Positions 31,053 through 42,010 of a DNA stretch of 64,000 bases are shown here, in pieces. Both the position numbers and the translations under genes were made by a program. The notes beneath the pieces are model-generated. The model had not been told where the DNA came from. It was given only the letters and a program-made list of their open reading frames with translations, and did not search any database. This DNA is from Diadophis punctatus similis. Its lineage: Eukaryota; Chordata; Lepidosauria; Squamata; Dipsadidae. Position 1 is the stretch's first letter. Each line of letters opens with the position of its first letter. Where the stretch lies: NCBI GenBank assembly GCA_023053685.1, contig JALIGW010000004.1, positions 82,715,297 to 82,779,296 of the forward strand, given 5' to 3'.

Positions 31053-31602
31053 GTGATGGGATCAAACAAAGTAGACCATGGAATAAGAGTTTTGGGTGTT
31101 TGTGTTGGCACAATCGGCGCCCCGAATAAATTATTCAGGGGAATAATGTGCTGTGGCAAGACAGAAAGGGAAATCAATTCCAGAGACAGCTTTCTATTAT
31201 TCTCCAAATTGTAACTTGTCATCTTCGGAGTAAGTCAACAGGCAAAGTACAGCTAAAATCCTGTTCTGCTAAATGAGATCCTTTAGTCATGCTAATTCCA
31301 ACGTGAGCTCTAATTGCTTCTAATTTGGCTGTTTTTACTACCCGCCTGAAAGCCGATCCCATCGCCTGATGTTTATTCTGCTTTACAACTTTGTTTTTCC
31401 CCGTGCCAGGACCGCTAGTGCCAAAGTTTCAGCCACTTGACACACAAAACATGCGTGAGAAAGCTATCGTGATTCAGGCAGGGGGGAATTTGCCAGCTCT
31501 GATGGATTCTCTGTGATGTGCTGTCAAATGAACTCAAGCAACCGCTAACAGGTAACCTAAGTTTGATTTTAAGATGCCAGTATTGTAAACAAGCAAACGG
31601 GA
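31053..31602. other. Unassigned sequence
   Basis: Ordinary mixed sequence. A short minus frame at 31037-31222 has no recognised motif. Confidence 0.4.
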
Positions 31603-32024
<422 letters not shown>

Positions 32025-32452
32025 CAGAGGTGGCTTCCTGCCGGAGCTGCCTGGTACACAGCTCCGGTAGGGAGCGGCGGATTTCGCAACCGCTCTGGAG
32101 CCCTCTCTGCCAGTCCACCCGGCGCGTCGCCATTTTTTTCGGTGATTTTCGGTGTTTTTCAGGCGATTTTGCTTCTGTGCATGTGCGGAAGCAAAATCGC
32201 GCCAAAATCTCGTGAGGGGACATGCGTGCGTACGAGATTTTGGCGAGATTTTGCCTCCACGCATGCGCGGAAGCAAAATTGCGCCAAAATCTCTCTCTCT
32301 CACGCGCGTCCCCTCACGAGATTTTGGCGAGATTTTGCTTCTGCACATGCGCAGAAGCAAAATCGCATGAGGGGACACGCGCGCACCCCCCCGAAGCATG
32401 GAGATGCGCGCGCATGGCACCGGCAGCAAGGTAAGTAAGCAACCCGCCCCTG
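32025..32452 (+). mobile_element. hAT-A element inside a (CTATAC)n microsatellite
   Basis: CAGAGGTGGCTTCCTGCC...AAGCAACCCGCCCCTG with ACCTATAC on both sides (32017-32024, 32453-32460). The interior repeats, on both strands, GCGAGATTTTGCTTC / GAAGCAAAATCG segments around CGCATGCGCGGAAGC, so it can fold extensively. Confidence 0.9.
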
Positions 32453-32516
32453 ACCTATACCTATACCTATATACATACCTATACATATATACATATATAC
32501 ATACATACATACATAC
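32453..32516 (+). repeat. (CTATAC)n/(ATAC)n continuation
   Basis: Resumes the repeat interrupted by the hAT element, grading into ATACATAC. Confidence 0.9.
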
Positions 32517-33240
32517 AAATTTTCAGTACAGTATTACCACCCTCATAGCTCTTGTGAGCCATGTGCAATCAACAGGTGATAAAAACATTTTCATGTAGTA
32601 TAGCATTGTTATGATGCTACAAAATAGATGCTTCTAAAAACCCAAGAGTTTCCTTAAATACACTCTCTTGAGAATTTCTACTGCACAAGATTTGTCAAGG
32701 AGAATACTTCGGTAGAGTCATTTAGAATATTTCTGTCCTCAGTGGTTATGAATATATATAAGAGATCGCGGACTGGAATTTTAGGAAAGGTTTCAACATT
32801 AGAAATGAAAGCAACGTTTGACTAAATTCCAGGACTATGTTTACAAATCCCAACTTGACTTGTACGTGTGGACATATTCTGCCCTGGATGGTGGAAACAG
32901 GGGCCTTTCCTCGCAACGAGGAGGTTGCCATGGCACTAAATGCTATATTAGCCACAAGCAAATGCACTATCCTCACACTACAATCCGTAAATGATGCTTA
33001 ACTCGTGATTAAAGCTTCTCCGTCGTGCGTTTCTCTGACTCCGGGGGAAGAAAAAAAATTGTTTTCAAGGGGGGGGGGAATCCACACAAAAGTTTAGGGA
33101 GAAAGGGAATTTGTAGATTAATTCAAAATGTACAGAAATTCAATTTCCCCTTCCTGAATGTAGGAATTCTCTACAGGACTCGGTCTCATTTTTCTTCCTA
33201 TCACCGATATTTTTTCAAAGATTAATTACCCCCCCTCTGG
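32517..33240. other. Unassigned sequence
   Basis: A G run at 33070-33078 and no repeat match. Short frames on both strands are unremarkable. Confidence 0.4.
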
Positions 33241-34335
33241 TTTCTACATTCTCCTGTCCCATCTAATCTACCGGTTAGAGCCCACAGAGTTGGTCTGCTG
33301 GTGGTCCCGTCAGCCAAACAATGTCGGCTGGCAGGCCCACGAACGAGGGCCTTCTCTGTGGTGGCACCGGCTCTCTGGAATACACTACCCCCCGAGATCC
33401 GCATTATTTCCACCCTGCCAGCCTTCAGAAAAGCAGTAAAAACATGGCTTTGCCGACAGGCCTGGGGCCAATTATCTTAATACAACATTGATTACTCTTG
33501 GCTCCATGAATGATTTATTGTATGGGTTTTTAAATTGTGGTTTTTAATGTTTTTTTAAACATTTTAATATCTACTGTTTTTAATGTTTTTTATATTTGTT
33601 GTTGAATGTGAATTTTTACTGTTGTGAGCCGCCCAGAGTCTCTGTGGAGTGGGCCAGTGGTGGGTTCCTACCAGTGCGGTCCACTCTATAGCACCGGTAG
33701 CGGCCCGCTGGTGACGTCACAGTACTGGTACAGTCGGTTGCCGGTGCCTGGGTGCCGCCATTTTAAAAAAAAATTTAATTTTTTTTTTTAAATTTCTTCT
33801 GCGCATGCCCAGAAGTCGAGCTTCCAGCACTGCGCATGCGCTGCCTTCCTACCCCACAGTGAGTCCAAGCAGGGGAGGATGGCTGAGGGAGCGCGTGAGA
33901 CGCTGAAAGAACGGGCGGCAGGAGCTATCTCCATTCCCCTCCCTTCAGCAGTCCGAGAAGCCACAAACGTGCGGTGATGATCCTAGGCATTTTCACACGT
34001 TTGAGGCTTCTCGAGCTGCTGAGGGGAGGTGGAATGGGCGGCAGAAGCCTAGGATCATCGAATGGGGAGAAGCATTCAGGCCAGATGGAGCCTCCTAGAA
34101 GAACCGCTGCTGTGGTCTTGCTGCTCCCGCTGAGGGGGGCTGCGTTGCGGGTGGGCAATGCCCCCCTCTTCTCCAGCCGCTGCCAAGCTCCTGAGGTCCA
34201 CGCCCACCCGGTCACATGGCTGGCAAGCCACACCCACAAAATAAGCCGTGCCCACAGAGTGGTAGTAAAAACATTAGGAACCCGCCCCTGGAGTGGGCGG
34301 CATACAAATGCAACTAATAAATAATAATAAATAAT
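33241..34335 (+). mobile_element. L2-type LINE 3' end split by a hAT element
   Basis: 33241-33654 holds shifted remnants of the ORF2 end (GGGCCTTCTCTGTGGTGGC, then GCCTTCAGAAAAGCAGTAAA) and the UTR block GAGCCGCCCAGAGTC. The end (GGCATACAAATGCAACTAAT and an ATAA tail) lies at 34299-34335, after the hAT insert. It is more decayed than the copies at 37041 and 42107. Confidence 0.85.
33655..34290 (+). mobile_element. hAT-A element, complete, inside L2
   Basis: CAGTGGTGGGTTCCTACC...AGGAACCCGCCCCTG (636 bp), flanked by a perfect 8-bp GAGTGGGC (33647-33654, 34291-34298). The inside contains ACGTCACAG, CTGCGCATGCGC and a palindrome around CCTAGGCATTTTCACACG. Its left and right thirds match the inverted copy at 44432-44950. 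No transposase frame. Confidence 0.95.
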
Positions 34336-34456
34336 AGAATAGAATAGAATAGAATAGAATAGAATAGAATAGAATAGAATAGAATAGAATAACAGAGTTG
34401 GAAGGGACCTTGGAGGTCTTCTAGTCCAACCCCCTGCTTAGGCAGAAAACCCTGCA
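34336..34456 (-). mobile_element. CR1 3' stub with (AATAG)n tail
   Basis: About 11 AATAG units join ACAGAGTTGGAAGGGACC and the CR1 end up to GGCAGAAAACCCTGCATG. A plus-strand CR1 starts 17 bp later, so two CR1 ends lie head to head. Confidence 0.92.
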
Positions 34457-34472
34457 TGAAATGAATGAATGA

Positions 34473-34810
34473 AAAAAGGGACCAGGGGAGACATGATAGC
34501 AGTATTCTAGTATTTGAGGGGCTGCCACAAAGAAGAGGGGATCAAATTATTCTCCAAAGCTCCTGAGGGCAAGACAAGAAACAATGGGTGGAAACTAAAC
34601 AAGGAGAGATTCAACCTAGAAATAAGGAGGAATTTCCTGACAGTTAGAACAATTAATCAGTGGAACAACTTGCCTCCAGAAGTTGTGAATGCTCCAACAC
34701 TGGAAGTTTTTAAGAAGATGTTGGATAACCATTTGTCTGAAGTGATGTAGGTTTTCCTGCCTAAGCAGGGGGTTGGACTAGAAGACCTCCAAGGTCCCTT
34801 CCAACTCTTA
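34473..34810 (+). mobile_element. CR1 LINE 3' end
   Basis: A 78-codon frame (34514-34747) encodes the ORF2 terminus (NFLTVRTINQWNNLPPEVVN, LEVFKKMLDNHLSEV). The 3' UTR ends CCCTTCCAACTCTTAAG with almost no tail, unlike its head-to-head partner. Confidence 0.93.
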
Positions 34811-35226
34811 AGTTGTATGTTCTAATTCCGGGATCTCTGATGACTGATGAGTAACAAGCTGTTTCCAGAATTTTCTCATCCAAAATAACAACAGGGCTAC
34901 ATAAAATGCAGGGAGGAAATTTTAGATTTTTCTGAAGTTCAAAGAAGTTGATAGAACTCAGCTAGTTCATACATTTTAGGAAACATTTGCAAGTCCCCTG
35001 CGCATCAACCCTGCTTTTATATATTTTTAATCTGTGAAAAGCCAAGCGTTTGCTGGAAATAATTTTTGTTAAGCGTTCCATCCACTGTATGTACTGAAAC
35101 TTGCTCCTAGCAGGATCCAATTATTTTTAAACCCCATCTTGGACAAACACAATCTAAGTGGATCTAATACTGGTGGCAATAGAAGTTTTGCACTTAAATG
35201 TCCCAAAGGTGATTCCCCCCCCCCCC
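34811..35226. other. Unassigned sequence
   Basis: Ends in a C run (35214-35226). No recognised element. Confidence 0.4.
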
Positions 35227-35702
35227 AAAAGGCAACTGGACTTGTTTTTCCTTGAAAATGTTTCGCTTCCCATCCAAGAAGCTTCTTCAGCTCTGACTGG
35301 ATGGTGAGGAATGGAAGGATTTATATTCCTTGCAGACAGCTGGTCATTTGCATTCTTTTTAGAGAGTTGTTGAGGCCACTTGGAGGTTTGTCTGTGTCCT
35401 CAGGGTCACCTGAGTGGTGCAAACTTTCTGTAGGATGTTTCCACCCTGTGTCCCTTCACTGTTGAACACAGGTGCAGGCTGTTGGGGATGAGTCTGTGCT
35501 GTCTGCATCTACTCAGGTGACCCTGAGGGCACAGACAAACCTCCAGGTGGCCTCAACAACTCTCTAAAAGGATGCAAATGACCAGCTGTCTGCAAGGAAC
35601 ATAAATCCTTCCGTTCTCCACCATCCACTCAGAGCTGAAGAAGCTTCTTGGATGAGAAGCGAAATGTTTTCAAGGAAAAGGCAGAAAGTCCAGTTGCCTC
35701 TT
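35227..35702. repeat. 476-bp long inverted repeat with hammerhead-like core in both arms (Penelope-like repeat suspected)
   Basis: The left arm 35227-35415 pairs with the right arm 35511-35702, leaving a 95-bp centre. In the right arm CTGAAGA (35635-35641), a GCTTC/GAAGC helix with loop TTGGATGA, and GAAA (35661-35664) fit the CUGANGA-helix-GAAA pattern. The left arm carries the same on the minus strand, ending GAAAC. The same architecture is seen in the 17.4 kb array although the sequence differs. Penelope-like elements have both hammerhead motifs and inverted terminal copies, which fits, but no reverse transcriptase is present to confirm it. Confidence 0.75.
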
Positions 35703-36959
35703 GAAAAAAAAGCACCTTTGGGACAACCATGACCTGGATGACTGAGAATCTCCATAATCAACGAATGGTTGCAAGTTGAAAACTACCTGTAAGTTTCTCC
35801 TACCATTTCGGGATAACTTGGATTTTTTTGCAGCCTACGTAAACCTATGAAGATGGAAAGAAATAGTTAGAATGAAGGTTTAAACTCAGTTACCCTTGCA
35901 GATGTACCTTTCTTTTAGTTGTTTAAACATTTTAGCTCTGCAGGAGACATTCCTGTCTTTCCTATCCTTGATGTGGTATAAACTGCTAAGATTATAAACC
36001 CACCAATCTGATCATCAAGCTTAGAGCTTCACATTAAAGAAATCTAAGATTTCGCTCGGCCATCTAACTTACGGCAGCTGCACCCACATATTATAGGCTG
36101 CCATTACATGAACTGAATTACAGAGTGAAATGCCCTTGTTTATTTAGTCTGCCTGTGGTTCTGAAAAGAAAATTGTTTTTTTGTGTGTGGCCCGGAAGAT
36201 TAGCACACCACCGTTAACATTAATATTGGAAGCTGCAACATCACCAAAGACTGGATAAATTCTTCAAACTGGCAGAGTTACATCAAGCTAACTGTCAACT
36301 CACAAAAGCATCCCTGGCCTACTTTTGAGTCACCATAGGCAAGGGGGATGGGAAACTGACGAAGCAACACGGCAGCCAAAGACAGGAGCACATTCCAGAC
36401 ATATCTTTCTCAAGGCTGTCTCCCAGGATTTCCTACAGTGGCCGGAGGGGAGTGATCTCTACAGCCCACGAAAGTGCTTCTTTGGTGAATGTGATTGATG
36501 ACACACCCTGGGGGGAGGGTGTAAACAGGGTCATGATTAGGGCTGTAAATTACGCGGGGTCAGAGTTGGCTTCACTTGGGCACTTGCCGACATGGAGCTC
36601 CTAATAAATAACTGGATTTCTTTTGAAGCTTGGCTCGAGGCTCATGATATAATTAGGAACGGATTAGAAATAATCCGTCGGAACCCTGACACTAACCCTA
36701 CAAACAGAAGTCTCTTGTTAACAAAAATGGATGACATTGTATTTGGAACCGATAAAATGGTGCAATTCCAAAATAATGATGGGAAAGCATCTCTCCTGGC
36801 TGACCTTTTCAAAGGATGATGATAAAACCTGACAAAAGCTTTCATGTAAAAAGGAAAGAATTACCCATTGAATTCATAACTGCACTGAATTAATGGGTAT
36901 GTGGAGGCTGTTTAACTCTATAAAGATGAGCCCACATCAAGTCTTTAGTTCAATTATCA
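35703..36959. other. Mostly unassigned sequence
   Basis: 35765-35789 resembles a TA-F right end (GCAAGTTGAAAACTACCTG then TA). The rest, including GGTGTAAACAGGGTCATG near 36518, has no match in the window. Confidence 0.4.
36592..36819 (+). CDS. Unrecognised 75-codon open frame in non-repeat DNA
   Basis: The start codon has a favourable context (GCCGACATGG, A at -3 and G at +4). The product is acidic to neutral without low complexity, and I recognise no domain, signal peptide or membrane segment. AATAAATAA lies just inside the 5' end (36600-36610) and there is no visible splice or terminator evidence. It could equally be a chance frame or an eroded exon or LTR fragment. Only transcription or cross-species conservation would separate these. 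Confidence 0.15.
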   Translation: MELLINNWISFEAWLEAHDIIRNGLEIIRRNPDTNPTNRSLLLTKMDDIVFGTDKMVQFQNNDGKASLLADLFKG

Positions 36960-36967
36960 GTCCATGT

Positions 36968-37913
36968 CAGAGGTGGTATTCAGCCGGTTCTGACCGGTTC
37001 GGGCGAACTGGTAGCACTAATTTTGAGTAGTTCGGAGAACTATGCGGCTGCGCGTGCTGTGGTGGGTGTCTCAAGATACACCCACGAAACACCCATTCTC
37101 CGCCAGCTGCATTGGCTGCCCATTGGTCTCCGGGTACAATTCAAGGTGTTGATCATCATCTTTAAAGCCCTACATGGCTTAGGTCCAGGTTACCTCCGGG
37201 ACCGCATCCTACCTCATACTTCCCTTCGACCGGTTAGGTCCCACAGAGTGGGTCTCCTCCAGGTCCCGTCAACCAAACAATGTCGGCTGGCGGGGCCTAG
37301 GGGGAGAGTCTTCTCTGTAGGGGCCCCTGCTCTCTGGAACCAACTCCCCCCAGAGATACGAATTGTCCCCACCTTGCTGGCCTTCCGAAAAGCCGTGAAG
37401 ACATGGCTCTTCCTTACAGGTGGGATTTTTAGACAACTTCATCTTGGTCTCCCCCATGTATGTAAGATTTTGTATGCTTTTTAAAATGTATTTTAAATTG
37501 TTTTAAATTATATTGTTTAGTGGTTCTTCAAATGTTGTACGCCGCCCTGAGTCCCCAGGGAGTAGGGTGGCATATAAGAATCCTAAATAAAAAAATAAAA
37601 TAAAAAACCGGCAAATACTACTGCTGGCTAGCCCCGCCCTCCCACCCGTGCCCCACCCATGCCCCACCCCTCCACTCCCTGTTTTATATTCCTTTTTTGT
37701 TTAGCTCAGCCGATTTGCATGGCAGAGCGAATTGCTGCGCCTCAGCTGAGGTAAACAACAGCTAACTTCCGCCGACACTGAGGAAGGTCTTTGAGTACTG
37801 CGCGCACACTTTTTCAAAGCGAGCGCATGCCACGTTTTCAATCCGCGCGCATGCATACAAGCATTTTCGGTGCTGGGCGAACCAGTACATAACTTATGTG
37901 AATTCCATCTCTG
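36968..37913 (+). mobile_element. hAT-A element split by an L2 insertion
   Basis: CAGAGGTGGTATTCAGCC...GAATTCCATCTCTG with a perfect 8-bp duplication GTCCATGT (36960-36967, 37914-37921). An L2 3' end occupies 37041-37606. Joined across it, GTTCGGAGAACCGGCAAATA is continuous. So here a LINE entered a hAT copy, the reverse of 33655. Confidence 0.93.
37041..37606 (+). mobile_element. L2-type LINE 3' end inside hAT-A
   Basis: An open stretch encodes about 130 residues of the L2 ORF2 C-terminus (AAARAVVGVSRYTHETPILR, LHWLPIGLRVQFKVL, GPGYLRDRILPHTSLRPV, VFSVGAPALWNQLPPEIR, AFRKAVKTWLF). The UTR has CCGCCCTGAGTCCCC and an (AAAATA) tail. The frame is intact up to its stop, so this copy is young relative to 21841 and 33241. 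Confidence 0.93.
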
Positions 37914-38184
37914 GTCCATGTTATATCCATCTTATTTCTTTTGGGACCAACAGAGGGAAAAAGAGACATAAGCATTGATAAACATCCTTTCTAAGGGAGA
38001 TTTTCTATGTTCTCTACTTCACTATCACTGCTGAATCGATGCCAACAATTTACAAGGAGCGGTGATGAAAAATGACATGCAAACTTTTATTAAGATTTTT
38101 TTGAATCAGAAACCACTACGTAGGAAAAGTATACAGCTGAAATATCTCGATACGGATCAAAAGGAGGCCTTATATACCATAATG

Positions 38185-38320
38185 CAGTGTTTCCCAACCT
38201 TGGCAACTTGAAGATGTCTGGACTTCAACTCCCAGAATTCCCCAGCCAGCATTCGCTGGCTGGGGAATTCTGGGAGTTGAAGTCCAGACATCTTCAAGTT
38301 GCCAAGGTTGGGAAACACTG
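38185..38320. mobile_element. hAT-P palindromic MITE, near-perfect
   Basis: The arms CAGTGTTTCCCAACCTTGGC to GCCAGC and the complement are almost identical. A perfect 8-bp duplication CCATAATG (38177-38184, 38321-38328) flanks it. At 136 bp it is essentially two terminal arms and could fold into a single cruciform. Confidence 0.96.
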
Positions 38321-38433
38321 CCATAATGTAACCTACTATAAATGAATTAGGAATGGAGTTATTGGGCTCATCCATTAACAACAATGGACTTAAAACATTT
38401 ATTTGAACAAATTTAAAAATGCAAATATACACT

Positions 38434-38470
38434 TTGGCCTCAATTGTAGTCATAAGTCGAGACCTACCTG
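38434..38470 (+). mobile_element. TA-F right-end fragment
   Basis: CTCAATTGTAGTCATAAGTC...CTACCTG followed by TA. The rest is missing. Confidence 0.7.
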
Positions 38471-38532
38471 TAATATGTCCCTTCTAGTTGTTCACCTGAC
38501 ATAAATTTGAAGTGACTTTATACATTCTAGAC

Positions 38533-38926
38533 CAGTGATGGCGAACCTTTTTTCCCTCGGGTGCCGAAATAGTGCAAGCGCGCGCTATCGCATGCGTGCG
38601 CGTGCCCACACCCATATTCAATGCTCCCCATGCACCCCCGCTCCCCCATTTCCTGACTTCTGGTGGGCCCGGTAGGCCCATTTTTCGCCCTCCCCAGGCT
38701 CCAGAGGCTTTCATGGAGCTTGGGGAGGGCAAAAACACCCTCCCCTGCCCCCATAGAGGCCCTCCGGAGGCCGAAAACGCCTTCCCAGAGCCTCCATGCG
38801 AGCCAAAAATCAGCTGGTGGGCACCCACATGCGCGCTGGAGCTGAGCTAGAGCAACAGCTCGTGTGCCAGCAGATATGGCTCCGCGTGCCACCTGTGGCA
38901 CGCGTGCCATAGGTTCGCCATCACGG
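38533..38926 (+). mobile_element. hAT-B element, complete
   Basis: CAGTGATGGCGAACCTTT...ATAGGTTCGCCATCACGG (394 bp), flanked by a perfect 8-bp TTCTAGAC (38525-38532, 38927-38934). The interior is GC-rich with CTCCGGAGGCC and GGGAGGGCAAAAAC units also found in the element at 19601. No transposase frame. Confidence 0.95.
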
Positions 38927-38934
38927 TTCTAGAC

Positions 38935-39587
38935 CATTTCTCATGGGTTATATACCAACGGTGCATCAATTTATTTTTTAAAAAAATCCTCTTTAATATT
39001 ATAATATTGAATTTAAATCTTTCTAGCTACATATTTTCCCATCGTTCCATCTCTAGACTATAACCAAAATTATCCCACTTTTCAGAAAACTATTGTTCAG
39101 CTACCAATTATATAGTGAGCCCCCACAAAAAGTTCCTGGTACCGTCCAACTCATAAATTACTACTTGTTTCCTAACCACCCCTGTTTCTGATTGTAGCTC
39201 TCCTTCATTACTGAGTTATTTTCAATTTTGTTTTCACTATAGCTGGGGGGGAAATAAAGAGGAAAAAAAAATCCAGAGAGGATGACAGTTGTTCAATCAG
39301 TTTTGGGAACGATTTCAAATGTATCAGAATCCTCAAAGCAAAACAAACAGCCAACCTCCTTTAACACTGAAAGGTAATTAAACGCAGAAAGGAAAGGATC
39401 TGATATTAGCACAATCGCATCTCTTCCAGCTACAACATATGATCCAAAATATCAGTGTGGCTTTTAAGACATGTACTGAGCTGTGTATTTCAAAACACGT
39501 ACTGGGAGTGAGCGTTTTTATTTTTTAGAAGAAGCTGTTTATTTGAAATTGTGCAGCCCCTGGAAACAGACACCTATGCTCAACCAA
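38935..39587. other. Unassigned sequence
   Basis: AT-rich with TAATATTATAATATTG near 38993-39009. No recognised gene. Confidence 0.4.
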
Positions 39588-40286
39588 TTCTCCCTCCCTC
39601 CCTCTCTTCTCTCCCTCCCTCCCTTCCTCCCTCTCTTCTCCCTCCCTCCTTCCTTCCTTCCCTCTCTTTTCTCTCTCCCTCCTTACTGCCCTTCCTCTCT
39701 TCCCCCACCCTTCCTCTCTTCTCTCCCCCTCCCTCCCTCCTTCTCTCCTTCCCTCCCTCCCTCCCTCCCGTCTTTCTTTCCCTCTCCCTCCTTCCTTCCC
39801 TCCCTCTCGTCTCTCTCCCCCTCCTTCCCTTCCTCTCTTCTCCCTCCCACTCCCTCCCTTCCTCTTTCTCTCTCCTTCCCTCCCTCCCTCTTTTCTCTCT
39901 CCCTCCCTACTTCCCTTCCTCTCTTCTCTCCCCCTCCCTCCCCCTCCCTCCCTCCCCTCCTCTCCCTCCCTTCTCTCCCTTCCCCCTCTCCACCTCTCTC
40001 CCTCCCTCTCTTCTCTCTCTCTCCCTCCTTCCCTCCCTCCCTCCCTCTCTTTTCTCCCTCCTTCCCATCTCTCTCTCTCCCTCCCTCCTTTCTCTCCCTC
40101 CCTCTCTTCTCTCTCTCTCCCTCCTTCCCTCCCTCCCTCCCTCCCTCCCTCCCATCTCTCTCTCTCCCTCCCTCCTTCTTTCTCTTCCTCTCTTCTCTCT
40201 CCCCCTCCCTCTCCCTCTCCCTCCCCTTCTCTCCCTCTTTCTCTCTCCCTCCCTCCTTCTCTCCCTCCCTCCCTCCCTCCCTCCCC
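39588..40286 (+). repeat. 700-bp polypyrimidine tract (CCCT/CTTC/CTCT)n
   Basis: Almost pure C/T. CTCCCTCCCTCCTT and CTCTTCTCTCTCTCTCCC blocks recur with changing spacing, for example at 40009-40030 and 40102-40122. The Ser/Leu/Pro and Arg/Glu/Gly frames of about 160-270 codons are read-through. Confidence 0.97.
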
Positions 40287-40550
40287 CAAATGCACAGCTG
40301 AGACCTGGGTACATGATAGATAGCAAGCCCTTTCTAGGAAAAAAAATTAGCAAATGATGTGTGACTCTTGTTTTGATTTGACAGTCATTCATCCTCCCAA
40401 CAGGGACCTCTATTTAGCACAATTTCAGGCAGGGAATTCTGATGAATCACAAAATCCATTGTGATGTTTCCTGAAAGAATATAGATTTTTTTTTCCATTT
40501 GACATGTTTCATAGGAATCATGGGAGGTGAATACCGAGGAGAACCTGATA

Positions 40551-40920
40551 CAGGCAGCCTTCAACTTACAAGAGTTTGTTTAGTGACCATTCGAAGGTAC
40601 AGCGGCCCTGAAAATGTCCGTTTTTCACACTTATGACCGTTGCAGCATGATCACGTGATCAAAATTCAGACACTTGGCAACCGACTCATATTTATGACGG
40701 TTGCAGTGTCCCCGGGGTCATGTGATCCCCTTTTGTGACCTTCTGACAAGCAAAGTCAATGGGGAGGCCAGATTCACTTAACAACCGTGTGACTAACTTA
40801 ACGACTGCAACGATTCACTTAACAAAACATGGCAAGGAAAAATCATAAAATGGAGCAAAACTCTCTTAACAAATTTCTCACTTAGCAACATAAACCTTGG
40901 GCTCAATTGTGGTCGTAAAT
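40551..40920 (+). mobile_element. TA-F element, right terminus lost
   Basis: It begins CAGGCAGCCTTCAACTTAC after a TA (40549-40550). It has the full internal order CACTTATGACCGTTGCAGC, AAAATTCAGACACTTGGC, AATGGGGAGGCCAGATTC and stops at GTGGTCGTAAAT, just before the end. It serves as the uninterrupted reference for the nested copy at 18396. Confidence 0.88.
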
Positions 40921-41273
40921 CTGCATTTGGGATACTTAGGAGTCTTACAAAATTAAAAGAAGGAACAGCCAATTTTTTTGGGGGGGTAGGAGTTGTGTTC
41001 TGAGAGTAAAGATTTGAGATGCTCTCTTTTTGTCCGTCAACAGTTCATACACATAATTTATCGTATGTTACTTTAAATCACATTGTTGAGAGAGCTGCAG
41101 TGGATGTGAGAGGGGGGAAAAAAAGAGAGAACATGATTTAGGATTGAATTTAAAAGTGAGAAATGAGTAGAATGTAGGAGACAATTCTGAATGATAGAGA
41201 GAATTATTGGTACAAATGGGAAAGCAGCAGTGGTTGCAAGTGTGAAAAATGTCACAAGTCCCTTTTTCCAGAT
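40921..41273. other. Unassigned sequence
   Basis: G run at 40979-40986. No recognised gene or repeat. Confidence 0.4.
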
Positions 41274-41952
41274 TACAGATTAACAGAGTTGGAAGGGACC
41301 CTGTAGGTCAGGGATGGCCAAACTATGGTTCTTTGAGGACCTGTGGACTTCAACTCCCAGAATTCCTGAGCTAGCCAGGAATGCATGGCTGGCTCAGGAA
41401 TTCTGGGAGTTGAAGTCCACAGGTCCTCAAAGAACCATAGTTTGGCCACCCATGCTGTAGGTCATCTAGTCCAACCCCACCCAAGCAGGAGACCCTACAC
41501 CATTTCTGACAGATGGCAGTCCGGTCTCTTCTTGAAAGCCTCCAGTGATGAAGCTCCCACAACTTCTGAAGGCAACTTCTGTTCCATTGGTTGATTGCTC
41601 TCACTGTCAGAAAATTTCTCCTCATTTCTAGGTTGAATCTCTCCTTGTTCAATTTCCATCCATTATTCCTTGTCTGGCCTTCAGGTGGTTTGGAAAATAG
41701 CTTGATCCCCCTCCTTTCTGTGGAAGCCCCTCAAATATTGGAAGACTGCTATCATGTCTCCCCTTGTCCTTCTCTTCACTAGACTAGCCATGCCCAGTTC
41801 CTGCAACCATTCATCGTATGTTTTAGCCTCCAGTCCCCTAATCATCCTGGTTGCTCTTCTCTGCACTCTTTCTAGAGTCTCAACATCTTTTTTATCGTGT
41901 GGTGACCAAAACTGGATGCAGTATTCTACAGTAGGTGTGGTCTTTTCAGTCC
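41274..41952 (-). mobile_element. CR1 LINE 3' end split by a hAT-P MITE
   Basis: The parts are 41274-41308 and 41455-41952. Minus-strand fragments encode QRRATRMIRGLEAKTYDEWL and MIAVFQYLRGFH. It has the AACAGATTA-like tail shared with 19394 and 26160. Confidence 0.93.
41309..41454. mobile_element. hAT-P palindromic MITE inside CR1
   Basis: CAGGGATGGCCAAACTATGG...GTTTGGCCACCCATG with a perfect 8-bp duplication CTGTAGGT (41301-41308, 41455-41462) taken from the CR1 tail. Its outer arms differ from the other hAT-P copies while the CTTCAACTCCCAGAATTC core is shared. Confidence 0.95.
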
Positions 41953-42006
41953 TGTTGTAACTTTGAATGGTCACTAAGTGAACTGTTGTAAGTTGAGGTT
42001 TACCTG
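41953..42006 (+). mobile_element. TA-F right-end fragment
   Basis: CTTTGAATGGTCACTAAGTG...GTAAGTTGAGGTTTACCTG, then TA. It adjoins the 5' break of the CR1. Confidence 0.65.
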
Positions 42007-42010
42007 TACG

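Noticed and set aside
39483..40392. Long frames on both strands across the CT tract
   Set aside because: Low-complexity Ser/Leu/Pro and Arg/Glu/Gly translation of a polypyrimidine tract.
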